Positions 52,092 to 59,863 are shown, numbered from the stretch's first letter. The stretch is 64,000 bases of DNA from an uncultured Flavobacteriaceae bacterium (GCA_947502975.1 CANNBV010000004.1:248001-312000), one strand, 5' to 3'. The notes: generated by a model not told the origin, from the letters alone. Translations and numbers: made by a program.

Positions 52092-52250
52092 CTCACTTAT
52101 TACAAAAATTCATTTAAAAGTAGTAGAGATTTTTTCAAAACAAACAGTAGTGGGCTACCAAATGAGGAAAACCGTACTAATTGCTTTGACGGAAAAATTA
52201 ATTTTGTCTCAAAAGGCAGTAAAAGTTTCAAATCTACAATAGAAGTTTAG
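52092..52250 (+). pseudogene. Remnant of a histidine kinase C-terminus
   Basis: An open frame without a start codon, bounded upstream by an in-frame stop at 52089-52091 and ending in TAG at 52248-52250. It encodes SSGLPNEENRTNCFDGKINF followed by VSKGSKSFKSTIEV. This follows the last part of the HATPase_c domain (GLxNxxxRxxxxxGxxxFxS...GTxxxIxI), with a poor version of the GT box. It stops 3 bp before the NarL-type response regulator, exactly where a cognate kinase usually ends. The rest of the kinase is missing, so a deletion is inferred. Confidence 0.55.
52199..52206 (+). promoter_or_regulatory. -7 box before the NarL-type regulator
   Basis: TAATTTTG, a full -7 match, within the kinase remnant, 47 bp before the regulator ATG. 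A TTG at 52181 is at only 15 nt, shorter than usual. It may now drive the orphan regulator. Confidence 0.35.
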
Positions 52251-52253
52251 ACG

Positions 52254-52919
52254 ATGTTTGACAAAGTTCTGGTATCTGATGATTTAGATGTCATAAATGA
52301 AGGTGTATTTTCTGTACTCAAAGAATTGAATATTAAATATGTTGATAAAACACAATATTGTGATGATTCATACCTGAAAATTAAAAAGGCAATTTTTGAC
52401 AATGACCCTTTTCAACTTTTAATTACGGATTTATCTTTTAAAGCTGATTACAGAGAGCAAAAGTTTCCTAATGGTGAAAGCTTAATAAAAGTTTTGAGAA
52501 AAGAACTTATACCCATAAAAATTATTGTTTTTTCAGTGGAGCATAAACTTCAAAGAATACAATCTCTATTCTATAAGAACGATATTAATGCTTATGTATG
52601 TAAAGGAAGATCGGGATTAAAAGAATTAGCTATAGCTATAAATAAAGTAAATTCAGGAAAACATTATTTATCGAAAAGCATAGAAAAGGCATTGGATAGC
52701 AGATTAATTTTAAATATAGATGATTTTGATATTGAATTACTGCAACAATTATCTAAAGGGTTTTCTCAAGAGCAAATAAGTCGCAACTTTAAGAATAATA
52801 ATACTAATCCTAGTAGCTTAAGTTCTATTGAAAAACATATAAACAGGTTAAAAGTTCAGTTTCAAGCAAATAACACTGTCCATCTTATTTCAATAGCTAA
52901 AGATGTAGGACTAATTTAA
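52254..52919 (+). CDS. NarL/LuxR-type response regulator, orphaned
   Basis: A 221-aa protein with an N-terminal receiver domain (about 1-130: SDDLDVINEG pocket, phospho-acceptor Asp in LLITDLSFK near 60, Lys in AYVCKGRSG) and a C-terminal LuxR-type HTH (about 155-210: FDIELLQQLSKGFSQEQISRNF, then SSIEKHINRLKVQF). The spacing fits the NarL class used with TPR histidine kinases in Bacteroidota. Its kinase seems to be lost (remnant 52092-52250), so it may answer to the kinase at 56155 or act without phosphorylation. Target genes are unknown. Confidence 0.85.
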   Translation: MFDKVLVSDDLDVINEGVFSVLKELNIKYVDKTQYCDDSYLKIKKAIFDNDPFQLLITDLSFKADYREQKFPNGESLIKVLRKELIPIKIIVFSVEHKLQRIQSLFYKNDINAYVCKGRSGLKELAIAINKVNSGKHYLSKSIEKALDSRLILNIDDFDIELLQQLSKGFSQEQISRNFKNNNTNPSSLSSIEKHINRLKVQFQANNTVHLISIAKDVGLI

Positions 52920-52996
52920 CAATGAAAAATATACAACTAAAACATAAATAATAATTGTGTTCTCCCTCAAGTACTTAAATTTATATTTCGACAAAT

Positions 52997-53413
52997 ATGA
53001 ACACAATTGAATTAAACTTTGACGGTTATTGGACACAAAACCACCTTTCTTCTTTACCAAAATATAATGGTATTTACATTGCAAATGCCATAGTTTTTGA
53101 TGAATTTAAAAGTAGAATAATATCTATTAGGGTGATTTATATTGGTGCATCAGAAAACATAAAAAATGAGCTTTCTAATAGTCTTTATATTAACCGATGG
53201 AAAAAAGTGCTTACTCCTAATGAAGAGCTATTTTTTAGTGCTGCCCCAATCAGTAATCGCGAATTAACATTAAGATTGTTATTTGCCTTAATTAGCACAA
53301 ACAAGCCTGTTCTTAATATCCCTTTAGACCATCCAAATGATCACTCAAAATTATTAATTGTGTGCAAAGGTGTAACTCATACATTAAAAGAGCTCATCTT
53401 ACTTGGACCATAA
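52997..53413 (+). CDS. Small GIY-YIG-like protein
   Basis: A 138-aa protein whose N-terminal half reads YNGIYIANAI ... RVIYIGASENIKNEL, the GIY...YIG pattern of that nuclease superfamily, with about 25 residues between the two motifs (longer than the typical 10-11). A later part, NRELTLRLLFALISTNKPVLN, matches the region that carries the conserved Glu and the PxLN ending. The conserved Arg may be RW in NRWKKVL. Activity is not proved and it could be a degenerate, binding-only member. It sits between the NarL-type regulator and the second LytTR gene, which is convergent. Confidence 0.6.
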   Translation: MNTIELNFDGYWTQNHLSSLPKYNGIYIANAIVFDEFKSRIISIRVIYIGASENIKNELSNSLYINRWKKVLTPNEELFFSAAPISNRELTLRLLFALISTNKPVLNIPLDHPNDHSKLLIVCKGVTHTLKELILLGP

Positions 53414-53440
53414 ATACAAAAAGGCAATATGAATAGGTAA

Positions 53441-54184
53441 TTAGAGTTTAATCTTTAAAATTTTGTTAAGCTCTTCTTGACGGCGTTTTGCAATAGGTAG
53501 AGATTTATTGTTAGATAATTCACAATAATTTCCTCCTGACTTGTTAATGTTTGTCATCATTTTGAGATTAACTATATACCTGTGATGAATTCTAAAAAAT
53601 TGTTTAGAGTTGAGTTGTTTCTCGTATTCTCCCAAATTCCGGCTAGCTATTTTTGTAGTGCCATTGGTTAAATGAAAAATGGTATATCTACCATCAGCTT
53701 CAGCATAAATTATATAATCCATATGAATTAAGTCTATTCTAGCCGTAGAAGGGATAGCAATAAGGTGTGCATGATATTCTTCGTGATCACCTTCATCCTT
53801 TTCATAATTATTTTGTCTTAAAATATTAAAAATAGCTTTGTTAGCTGCCATTTTTAGCTCATCAACTTTAATAGGCTTAGTAATAAAAGCTGTCACATTA
53901 TAATTTACAGCTTTTACACCATATTCGGTATGTGAACTTATAAATACTATCTCACTTTTTGCATTCTGTATGCTATCTAAAAATTGAAATGCATCCTCTT
54001 TTCCTAAATTAATATCAAGTAATAAAAGTTTTGGCTCAAACTTTATAAATTGTCTAATAGCCTCATCAACATTTGTGGCTGTAGCAATCACCTCAATATT
54101 CGGACAGTATCTTGATAAATAAATTTTTAATAACTCGATATTATCTTTTTCATCATCAACTATTAGGGCTTTGTAGGTATTCAT
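53441..54184 (-). CDS. LytTR-family response regulator (second of two)
   Basis: A 247-aa protein with receiver domain (about 1-120; VDDE with Asp10/Asp11, phospho-acceptor Asp57 in LLLLDINLG, Lys in FITKPIKVDEL) and LytTR domain (about 145-245; FRIHHRYIVNLKMMTNI and LPIAKRRQEELNKILKIK). It is a close paralogue of the regulator at 36931-37686; recognition-domain residues are very similar, so the two may share binding sites. About 500 nt upstream on its strand is a LytTR-type promoter (54685-54750), suggesting autoregulation or cross-regulation through a long leader. Confidence 0.93.
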   Translation of the reverse strand: MNTYKALIVDDEKDNIELLKIYLSRYCPNIEVIATATNVDEAIRQFIKFEPKLLLLDINLGKEDAFQFLDSIQNAKSEIVFISSHTEYGVKAVNYNVTAFITKPIKVDELKMAANKAIFNILRQNNYEKDEGDHEEYHAHLIAIPSTARIDLIHMDYIIYAEADGRYTIFHLTNGTTKIASRNLGEYEKQLNSKQFFRIHHRYIVNLKMMTNINKSGGNYCELSNNKSLPIAKRRQEELNKILKIKL

Positions 54185-54684
54185 GAAATGTTTGTTAATT
54201 AGTTATATAAGTGTAAGTTTTTACTTTACTGTAATTGTTCTCATTTTATTAAAGGAGCACTGCCTGTATCCTAACACTGGGATTAGTGATAACAACTTCA
54301 CAATAAAAAACAAAATGTTGTAGAAGTTAATTTGATTAGTAATAATTAGTGCCCCTAAAATTTCTTTATTAATAAAAAGACCTTTTAGTGCATTGTGGCG
54401 CGTTTTGATTATTACTGTAGAAGTTGTCTTAGAATGAAGTATCTCCTTTTCTGTCTGAAAAGATGATATTTTAGATAATAAAAAACCCTCCAAAGAGCTT
54501 ATTAAAAAGCTATTCCACGGGCAACTGTTTCTTGTTTTCAAATTCACAAATGACTTGGGGCATAAGACATTGATCCACACCTTGATTAAACAATAAAATT
54601 ATTCAGGTTAAACTATTACTGATACATAAAATAAGCATTCTAAAAAGTGGTTAGGTTGATGTGAATATAGAAATGTTTTGTAAC
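54185..54684 (-). other. Long leader of the second LytTR gene with a weak 119-codon frame
   Basis: This 500-bp stretch lies between the LytTR-type promoter at 54685-54750 and the regulator start. It holds a GTG-initiated minus-strand frame (54221-54580, 119 aa, one hydrophobic segment near the C-terminus, no recognisable domain), whose composition is unlike its neighbours. It may be a leader with regulatory function, a small membrane protein or decayed DNA. No convincing terminator was seen. Confidence 0.3.
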
Positions 54685-54750
54685 CAAAAATACTGTTCAG
54701 ATATAAGTGTGCTTATTTTCTAATAACTGGGCTAAAATTGATAATAAGTG
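54685..54750 (-). promoter_or_regulatory. LytTR-type sites and promoter facing the second LytTR gene
   Basis: On the minus strand CACTTATTAT (54741-54750) and CAGTTATTAG (54720-54729) start 21 bp apart. A full -7 match TATTTTTG (54685-54692) follows after 27 nt, 3 nt less than at the other sites. Transcription would run into the leader of the LytTR regulator. Confidence 0.6.
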
Positions 54751-54924
54751 GTTTTTAGCACCACAATTAATATATGATAAGAAATACAAAAAGGTAATAC
54801 CAAATTTCTATCCTAAATGGCCCAGAAAAAAAATTAATATTAACTTAAATTAGTAGTAGTAGTGATCTAAATTAAATAAGTATTAGTTCATATAATCTCT
54901 AAATAATAGTTTGAATAACTATGA

Positions 54925-55003
54925 TTAAAAAAAGGTGAATAAAAATTCACCTTTTTAGCCCCAAATTTACCATACAACTTAACCTACTAATTACTGCTAT
55001 GGT
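54925..55003 (-). ncRNA. Probable small RNA B (about 80 nt)
   Basis: A short transcription unit is defined by the LytTR-type promoter at 55008-55076 and the perfect terminator at 54929-54956. The predicted RNA begins near 55003. Around its start TACCATA (54998-55004) can pair with TATGGTA (54968-54974). A linker with GGGGC follows, then a 12-bp terminator stem with an AAAA loop. The only frame is eight codons (MVNLGLKR), probably meaningless. No protein gene lies between promoter and terminator. Expression is not shown here. Confidence 0.5.
54929..54956. terminator. Perfect bidirectional terminator
   Basis: AAAAAGGTGAAT / ATTCACCTTTTT, 12 bp without mismatch, AAAA loop. No protein gene ends near it on either strand, so it points to a short RNA. 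Confidence 0.85.
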
Positions 55004-55007
55004 ATTG

Positions 55008-55076
55008 TAAATGTAAATACAAATTTAAATAAATCAATACGCCAAGTAACAACTGGGAACAATTCGAGCATAAGTG
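55008..55076 (-). promoter_or_regulatory. LytTR-type sites and promoter of small RNA B
   Basis: On the minus strand CACTTATGCT (55067-55076) and CAGTTGTTAC (55046-55055) start 21 bp apart; exactly 30 nt later comes TACATTTA (55008-55015). The upstream half-site is degenerate at its 3' end. Confidence 0.6.
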
Positions 55077-55184
55077 GTGAAATCTCGTTATACATTGTAT
55101 TTGAGTATTAATATTTAATCTAAAATCTTCATCAAAAAATTGTAAAATGATATAAGTTGCGACGTAAAACACATTAATAGTATG

Positions 55185-55279
55185 CTAAACAAACAAAGAG
55201 ACAGACTCATGAGTAGTTGTCTGCCTCTTTTCTTAGATAAACATAGAAAATCAATCCTCTCTCTCTGATTTTCTTGTAG
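55185..55279 (-). ncRNA. Probable small RNA A (about 90 nt)
   Basis: A second short unit lies between the LytTR-type promoter at 55284-55371 and the terminator at 55195-55230. The predicted RNA starts near 55279 and forms a 9-bp perfect hairpin AGAAAATCA / TGATTTTCT (55245-55274) with a purine-rich 12-nt loop (GAGAGAGAGGAT). A 14-nt linker follows, then the terminator stem with a U-rich tail. The exposed purine loop could pair with pyrimidine-rich mRNA regions; that is speculation. No coding frame of note is present. Confidence 0.55.
55195..55230. terminator. Bidirectional terminator of small RNA A
   Basis: AAAGAGACAGAC / GTCTGCCTCTTT, 11 of 12 pairs, 12-nt loop, T-rich on both sides. No adjacent protein gene uses it. 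Confidence 0.8.
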
Positions 55280-55283
55280 ACCA

Positions 55284-55371
55284 CAAACTTATGCAAACCT
55301 TTATATTAATTATAATTAGAAGTAATAAATGGGACAAATAGATTACCCGTGAATAAATAATGTAATAAGTG
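55284..55371 (-). promoter_or_regulatory. LytTR-type sites and promoter of small RNA A
   Basis: On the minus strand CACTTATTAC (55362-55371), a weak CACGGGTAAT (55342-55351) and CATTTATTAC (55322-55331) start at exact 20-bp steps. Exactly 30 nt later comes TAAGTTTG (55284-55291), a full -7 match. The surrounding stretch to 55489 shows nothing else. Confidence 0.6.
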
Positions 55372-55489
55372 TTTTTTCGTAACTATCTTTTCTACAATCT
55401 AATAAAAAAGCTGAATTTTAACCCATAATCCAACATAGATAGTTCTTTTATAATATGTACTGCATTCAATTGCTATTTGCGTATTCTGT

Positions 55490-55906
55490 TTAAATTACAG
55501 CTATACTATTTTCAACTTTCTCAGGTAGCGTTTTTTCAAGCATTTCTTTTAAAGTATTTAGGCTTAAAATCTCAATATTTTTAATATTAAACGTAAATAT
55601 ATTTCCATCGTTTAAAACGATAACTAGAGTTGTTTTTAAAAACTGAATCTTATCAATGTTCTCCAGTTTTATAGATTGAGGTTTATTGCCTTTAAACTTT
55701 AAGCGGATGCTATATTTATTATACTTAACATAATTATTGAATAATAAAGGTTTTCCGAAACTTATAAGAACAGTCAATAAAAATACTATCACATATACTG
55801 AGATACCTATATCTTCCTTTGTTAATATCAACAACAAAACCAAAGGAATTGAAATAGCCATAACTAAATAATATCGATTTACTTTGTCTATATATATTTT
55901 TTCCAT
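55490..55906 (-). CDS. Small membrane protein with PH-like domain, under LytTR-type control
   Basis: A 138-aa protein with two hydrophobic segments (about 13-27 and 33-50) followed by a soluble part (KYSIRLKFKGNKPQSIKLENIDKIQF, then LVIVLNDGNIFTFNIKNIEI). Its strand order and short C-terminal helix resemble a bacterial PH-like domain. The -7 box of its promoter (55911-55918) ends just before the ATG at 55906, so the mRNA would be leaderless, or translation starts at Met16 (55861, MAISIPLVLLL). No named family was recognised. Confidence 0.65.
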   Translation of the reverse strand: MEKIYIDKVNRYYLVMAISIPLVLLLILTKEDIGISVYVIVFLLTVLISFGKPLLFNNYVKYNKYSIRLKFKGNKPQSIKLENIDKIQFLKTTLVIVLNDGNIFTFNIKNIEILSLNTLKEMLEKTLPEKVENSIAVI

Positions 55907-55910
55907 GCAT

Positions 55911-55978
55911 CAAAATTAAAAACAACACGTCAATACCGTAAATGTTTTGTAATAACTGGGAGATATAGATAATAAACG
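55911..55978 (-). promoter_or_regulatory. LytTR-type sites and promoter of the small membrane protein gene
   Basis: On the minus strand CGTTTATTAT (55969-55978) and CAGTTATTAC (55949-55958) start 20 bp apart; exactly 30 nt later comes TAATTTTG (55911-55918), a full -7 match. Confidence 0.65.
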
Positions 55979-56154
55979 GGTTAAATACATTTTAATCGAT
56001 ATAATTTCTAAGGCGAAATCCATAAATCAGACTTAAATTATGTTGTGCTGTCGGAGATAAATACGTAGAAAATTAATTTATGATTGAAATTTGTAGCTTT
56101 ACTTTAGATAACGTAATTTAACATTACATAGAGCACAAGATTTAAGTATAATAT

Positions 56155-58269
56155 ATGAAACTCCGTTTAATGAAATATAGCAAAACTGTTATTAGTTTTT
56201 CGTGGTGTTTCATAGTATGTACATTTGCTTTTGCTCAAAATCCAGAGAATTCCTCTAAAATTCAACAAGCTAAATATTATAATAGAGCAGATGGAACCAA
56301 GCGAAGTGCCGATCTGGACAAAGAACCTAAAGTACGAGAGTATATGAATGCTGCATATGCACATAAGGAATCAGACTCAGCAATTTTCTACTTTAATAAA
56401 TCATTGGAATGGATCAAATCTTCTGGAGATGATTATTTCTTACCAGAGATCTATCATAACTTGACGACGAGATATGAAAATACACTTAATAAAGAGCTGG
56501 CTTTAGAATATGCAAACTTATTATTAGAACTAGCTACTGAAAATGATTTTTCTTTCTATAAATATGAAGCTTATCGTAATATGGGGCGCATCTATGCCGA
56601 TTTCTATAATGACTTTGACCGCTCCATACAGAATTTTAGACAAGCACTCAATTATGCCCAAAATGATGCCGATGCATTACTAATAAAGCTAAACATTGCT
56701 TGGACATATGGTGCAGCCAACCAAGAAAGGGACGATCCCAATAAATATGATATTGCTAAGACCTTCCTTTACGAGGTCAAAACTTATTTTGACACCATTC
56801 CCACTACGACCAATTATGATATTTTGCATGTCTCTTATAGCACAAATATTTGCTTATCTTACTTTGAAAATGGCTATGAGCTAAAACTCAATTACGCGGC
56901 CAAAGCGCTTGAGGATGCCTATGTGATTGACAGTATCTACCCCACGAAGTACGGGTCCGCTTTCGTAGCATCAGCCCTAAACAATCTGAGTAATATTAGC
57001 TTGGATAACAACGACTACGAATCTGCCAAGAGTAAACTTCAAGAAAGTTTGGCTTTGGCGAAAAAGTATAATGATGATGTGGGCATCTATAATGGATACA
57101 TCAACCTAGCTATAGCGAATTATGGGTTAAAGGATTATGCTACTGTAATCTCCGTTCTGGATAGCATAAATACAGTTAAGGCTACAAGAGCAGAACTTGT
57201 AGCTATTGATAGTCTCTATTATAAGAGCTATATAAAATTAAATAGCTACCAACAGGCCATTTTTCATGCAGATCGATACATTGCCGTTAAGGATTCCATC
57301 AACACGATAGACAAGCAAAACGCCTACGTAGAATTTGGCAAGAAGTATCAGACCGAGAAGAAGATTCAGGAAAACACCATACTAACGCAAGAGAACAAGA
57401 TAAAGGACTTAACCATAAACAAGGAGCGAAATACTCGTATCTTTTTCTCTATACTTGCTATAATAGCCTTATTAATTCTTGCAGTATTATACTATTTCTA
57501 CAGGAACAAACAGAAAACAGCCCGCATCTTAGCACAAAAAAATAAAACCATCTCAGTACAAAACGATGCGTTAAAAGAAGCCAATAGTACCAAGCAGAAA
57601 TTTTTCTCCATCATCTCTCACGATCTTGTAAATCCTTTTAATGCTATGTTGGGTTATGCAAGACTTTTAAGTACTGATTATGATGATTTTAATGATGTAC
57701 AAAAAAAACAGTTCATAGACACAATACATAATGCTTCAGAGCAGAATTATAAACTAGTTAAATCTCTACTAACATGGGGCCGAAGCCAACAAAATGCAAT
57801 TGTTGCCAAAATAGAAGAATTAAACTGTAAAAAATTGATTGATTTAGCACGCGAAACCTATTCTACCTTTGCAAAACAAAAGGAAATTGAGATAATCAAT
57901 AAAGCGCCAACAGATATAACTTGTTTAGCTGATAAAAATATGATGATTACCTGTATTGGTAATATCGTAAATAATGCTATAAAGTTTACTCCAAAAGGAG
58001 GCAGAATACAGATTGAAGTCAATTTAGAAGGAGACAAAGTCTATTTTCATATCAAGGACGATGGTGTAGGCATGTCTAAAGAAAAAATGGATAACCTATT
58101 TGCTATTGACAAAGCAAAATCCAGCAAAGGAACAAATGATGAGTCTGGTACTGGTTTTGGATTGATGATCACCAAAGAGTTTATGAAAAAACAGGACGGT
58201 GATATAACGGTCTCTCCAAATATACCTAAAGGAACAGTCTTTACGCTTGTGCTTCCTACTAGAGCATGA
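56155..58269 (+). CDS. TPR-containing membrane sensor histidine kinase
   Basis: A 704-aa kinase; the start may be the ATG at 56155 or the one at 56170, which gives a cleaner signal peptide (MKYSKTVISFSWCFIVCTFAFAQ). The extracytoplasmic part (about 30-420) is built of TPR-like helices (for example SALNNLSNISLDNNDYESAK). A membrane helix at about 428-448 and a short coiled coil follow. The HisKA H-box FFSIISHDLVNPFNAMLGYA has its His near 489, and the HATPase_c has NNAIKFTPKGG, DDGVGMSK and GTGFGLMITKEF. It is the only complete kinase near the regulators, so it may signal to the LytTR or NarL-type proteins; the pairing is inference. Confidence 0.92.
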   Translation: MKLRLMKYSKTVISFSWCFIVCTFAFAQNPENSSKIQQAKYYNRADGTKRSADLDKEPKVREYMNAAYAHKESDSAIFYFNKSLEWIKSSGDDYFLPEIYHNLTTRYENTLNKELALEYANLLLELATENDFSFYKYEAYRNMGRIYADFYNDFDRSIQNFRQALNYAQNDADALLIKLNIAWTYGAANQERDDPNKYDIAKTFLYEVKTYFDTIPTTTNYDILHVSYSTNICLSYFENGYELKLNYAAKALEDAYVIDSIYPTKYGSAFVASALNNLSNISLDNNDYESAKSKLQESLALAKKYNDDVGIYNGYINLAIANYGLKDYATVISVLDSINTVKATRAELVAIDSLYYKSYIKLNSYQQAIFHADRYIAVKDSINTIDKQNAYVEFGKKYQTEKKIQENTILTQENKIKDLTINKERNTRIFFSILAIIALLILAVLYYFYRNKQKTARILAQKNKTISVQNDALKEANSTKQKFFSIISHDLVNPFNAMLGYARLLSTDYDDFNDVQKKQFIDTIHNASEQNYKLVKSLLTWGRSQQNAIVAKIEELNCKKLIDLARETYSTFAKQKEIEIINKAPTDITCLADKNMMITCIGNIVNNAIKFTPKGGRIQIEVNLEGDKVYFHIKDDGVGMSKEKMDNLFAIDKAKSSKGTNDESGTGFGLMITKEFMKKQDGDITVSPNIPKGTVFTLVLPTRA

Positions 58270-58345
58270 AACTAATGTTGTGTTTTGCGAAGTAAATCAC
58301 ACCTGATTCATACTATAATAGTTAAATGTGTTTTTTTGCATAAAA

Positions 58346-58373
58346 AAAGACCTTACATTTCTGTAAAGTCTTT
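58346..58373. terminator. Terminator between the kinase gene and tRNA-Asn
   Basis: AAAGACCTTACA / TGTAAAGTCTTT, 11 of 12 pairs, 4-nt loop, A-run before and T-rich after; it can serve both strands. Confidence 0.8.
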
Positions 58374-58384
58374 CTCTTGTTATG

Positions 58385-58458
58385 CTCCTCAGGCTGGGCT
58401 CGAACCAGCGACCCTCTGATTAACAGTCAGATGCTCTAACCAACTGAGCTACTGAGGA
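58385..58458 (-). tRNA. tRNA-Asn (anticodon GTT)
   Basis: On the minus strand the 74-nt cloverleaf begins TCCTCAGTAGCTCAG. The acceptor stem is TCCTCAG/CTGAGGA with discriminator G. The D-loop has GTTGGTTAGAGC, the anticodon arm is TCTGA-CTGTTAA-TCAGA, and the T-arm contains GGTTCGAGCC. The CCA end is not encoded. The anticodon GTT reads AAC/AAU. Confidence 0.97.
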
Positions 58459-58531
58459 AGGTTATATTTCGCTTTTGCGAGCGCAAATATATATTAAATT
58501 TTATTTACAACAAATATAATAACTAAAAAAA

Positions 58532-59863
58532 TTAGTCAAAAATCGCCTTATAAATATCATTACCATTAGCAAATAAAACAAGTGCTATTAAAATAAAGAA
58601 ACCTACCATCTGTGCATACTCCATAAACTTGTCTCCTGGCTTTCTTCCTGATACCATTTCATAGAGTAAAAACATAACATGACCACCATCTAAGGCTGGT
58701 ATAGGTAATAAATTTAAAACACCTAGCATTATAGATAAAAATGCTGTTAAATACCAAAATGCTTCCCAATTCCAAGTTGGAGGAAACATCTTTCCAATTG
58801 CTGCAAAACCACCAATTTGTGCTGCTCCTTTTTTAGTGAAAATATATTTAAACTGTGCCAAATAATCCTTTACTTCCCAATAGGCTTGACTAAAACCACC
58901 TGAAATACTTTCTCCTAATGTATATTCTTTATTATTATATGTAATATAATCTTCATCTGTTATTTCTCTGAAGAAGCCCATTGTATTGTCCTCATTTGGT
59001 GTAATAACAAAATCGACCTTTTGATTATCTCTTAGAACTTGTAACGAAACTTCTTCTATAGAACTATTTTTAAGAGCGTATTTGTAATCTGAAAAGTATT
59101 CAACTGTTTGTCCGTTTACTGCTATAATCTTATCCCCTGGAAGCAACCCAGATTTTTCTGCAGGAGAATCTTTTTCAATCGAATCAACCTTAAAAGGATA
59201 TCTTGCTTCTAAAGCGGGCAAATCGCCAGCTTCAAATAATTGTGTTCCTATATCTTCAGGTAGTTTAATTTCTTCTACTACACCATTTGGGTGCTCCACC
59301 TTAATGTTATCAATATCTCGAAACATTATATATTTATTGATAGGAATCGTTACATCTTCAATTGGTGTTCCATCTATTGATATGATTTTGTCTCCTTGTT
59401 GAAAACCATAATTCTCTAATGTTTTTGTAACACCATAGCCATATTTTGCCCCATCTTTAGTTGCATTGTTTGTACCCCAAACAGCAAGCATAACAATAAA
59501 TAAAAAGATAGCCAATAAGAAATTAACTGTAACACCGCCTAACATAATAATTAAACGTTGCCAAGCAGGTTTTGAGCGAAACTCCCATGGTTGAGGGTCT
59601 TTAGCCATTTGCTCAGTATCCATACTCTCATCTATCATCCCAGATATCTTTACATAACCACCCAAGGGTAGCCAACCAATACCATATACGGTTTCTCCTA
59701 TTTTCTTTTTGAATAGAGAAAACTTTACGTCAAAAAACAGATAAAATTTTTCAACTCGAGTTTTAAATATTTTCGCAGGAATAAAATGGCCTAACTCATG
59801 TAAAACTACTAATATAGAGAGACTCAAAAGTAACTGAGCCGCTTTAATCAAAAATACCGACAT
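58532..59863 (-). CDS. rseP: Site-2 protease RseP (RIP metalloprotease)
   Basis: A 443-aa inner-membrane zinc protease that cuts transmembrane substrates, classically anti-sigma factors. The active-site HELGH is at residues 22-26 and the second zinc motif, LLPIPALDGGH, near 388-398. At least one PDZ region lies between (about 230-300, with SPAEKSGLLPGDKIIAVNG; a first degenerate one near 130-175 with GFQQGDKIISIDGTPI). Four membrane helices are visible. It is a single gene between the tRNA and the divergent SCO gene. Confidence 0.94.
   Translation of the reverse strand: MSVFLIKAAQLLLSLSILVVLHELGHFIPAKIFKTRVEKFYLFFDVKFSLFKKKIGETVYGIGWLPLGGYVKISGMIDESMDTEQMAKDPQPWEFRSKPAWQRLIIMLGGVTVNFLLAIFLFIVMLAVWGTNNATKDGAKYGYGVTKTLENYGFQQGDKIISIDGTPIEDVTIPINKYIMFRDIDNIKVEHPNGVVEEIKLPEDIGTQLFEAGDLPALEARYPFKVDSIEKDSPAEKSGLLPGDKIIAVNGQTVEYFSDYKYALKNSSIEEVSLQVLRDNQKVDFVITPNEDNTMGFFREITDEDYITYNNKEYTLGESISGGFSQAYWEVKDYLAQFKYIFTKKGAAQIGGFAAIGKMFPPTWNWEAFWYLTAFLSIMLGVLNLLPIPALDGGHVMFLLYEMVSGRKPGDKFMEYAQMVGFFILIALVLFANGNDIYKAIFD

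Noticed and set aside
52094-52103. CACTTATTAC half-site before the NarL-type regulator
   Set aside because: No partner half-site at 20 or 21 bp and no -7 box 30 nt downstream; it lies in the kinase remnant.
54221-54580. 119-aa minus-strand protein gene
   Set aside because: GTG start, no recognisable domain, odd composition, in a region rich in regulatory sites; kept only as part of the leader description.
54987-55172. 61-aa minus-strand frame over small RNA B's promoter
   Set aside because: Its 5' part lies upstream of the -7 box and half-sites; a chance frame.
55734-55928. 64-aa frame overlapping the small membrane protein in another frame
   Set aside because: It crosses the -7 box and is a shadow of the longer frame with membrane helices.
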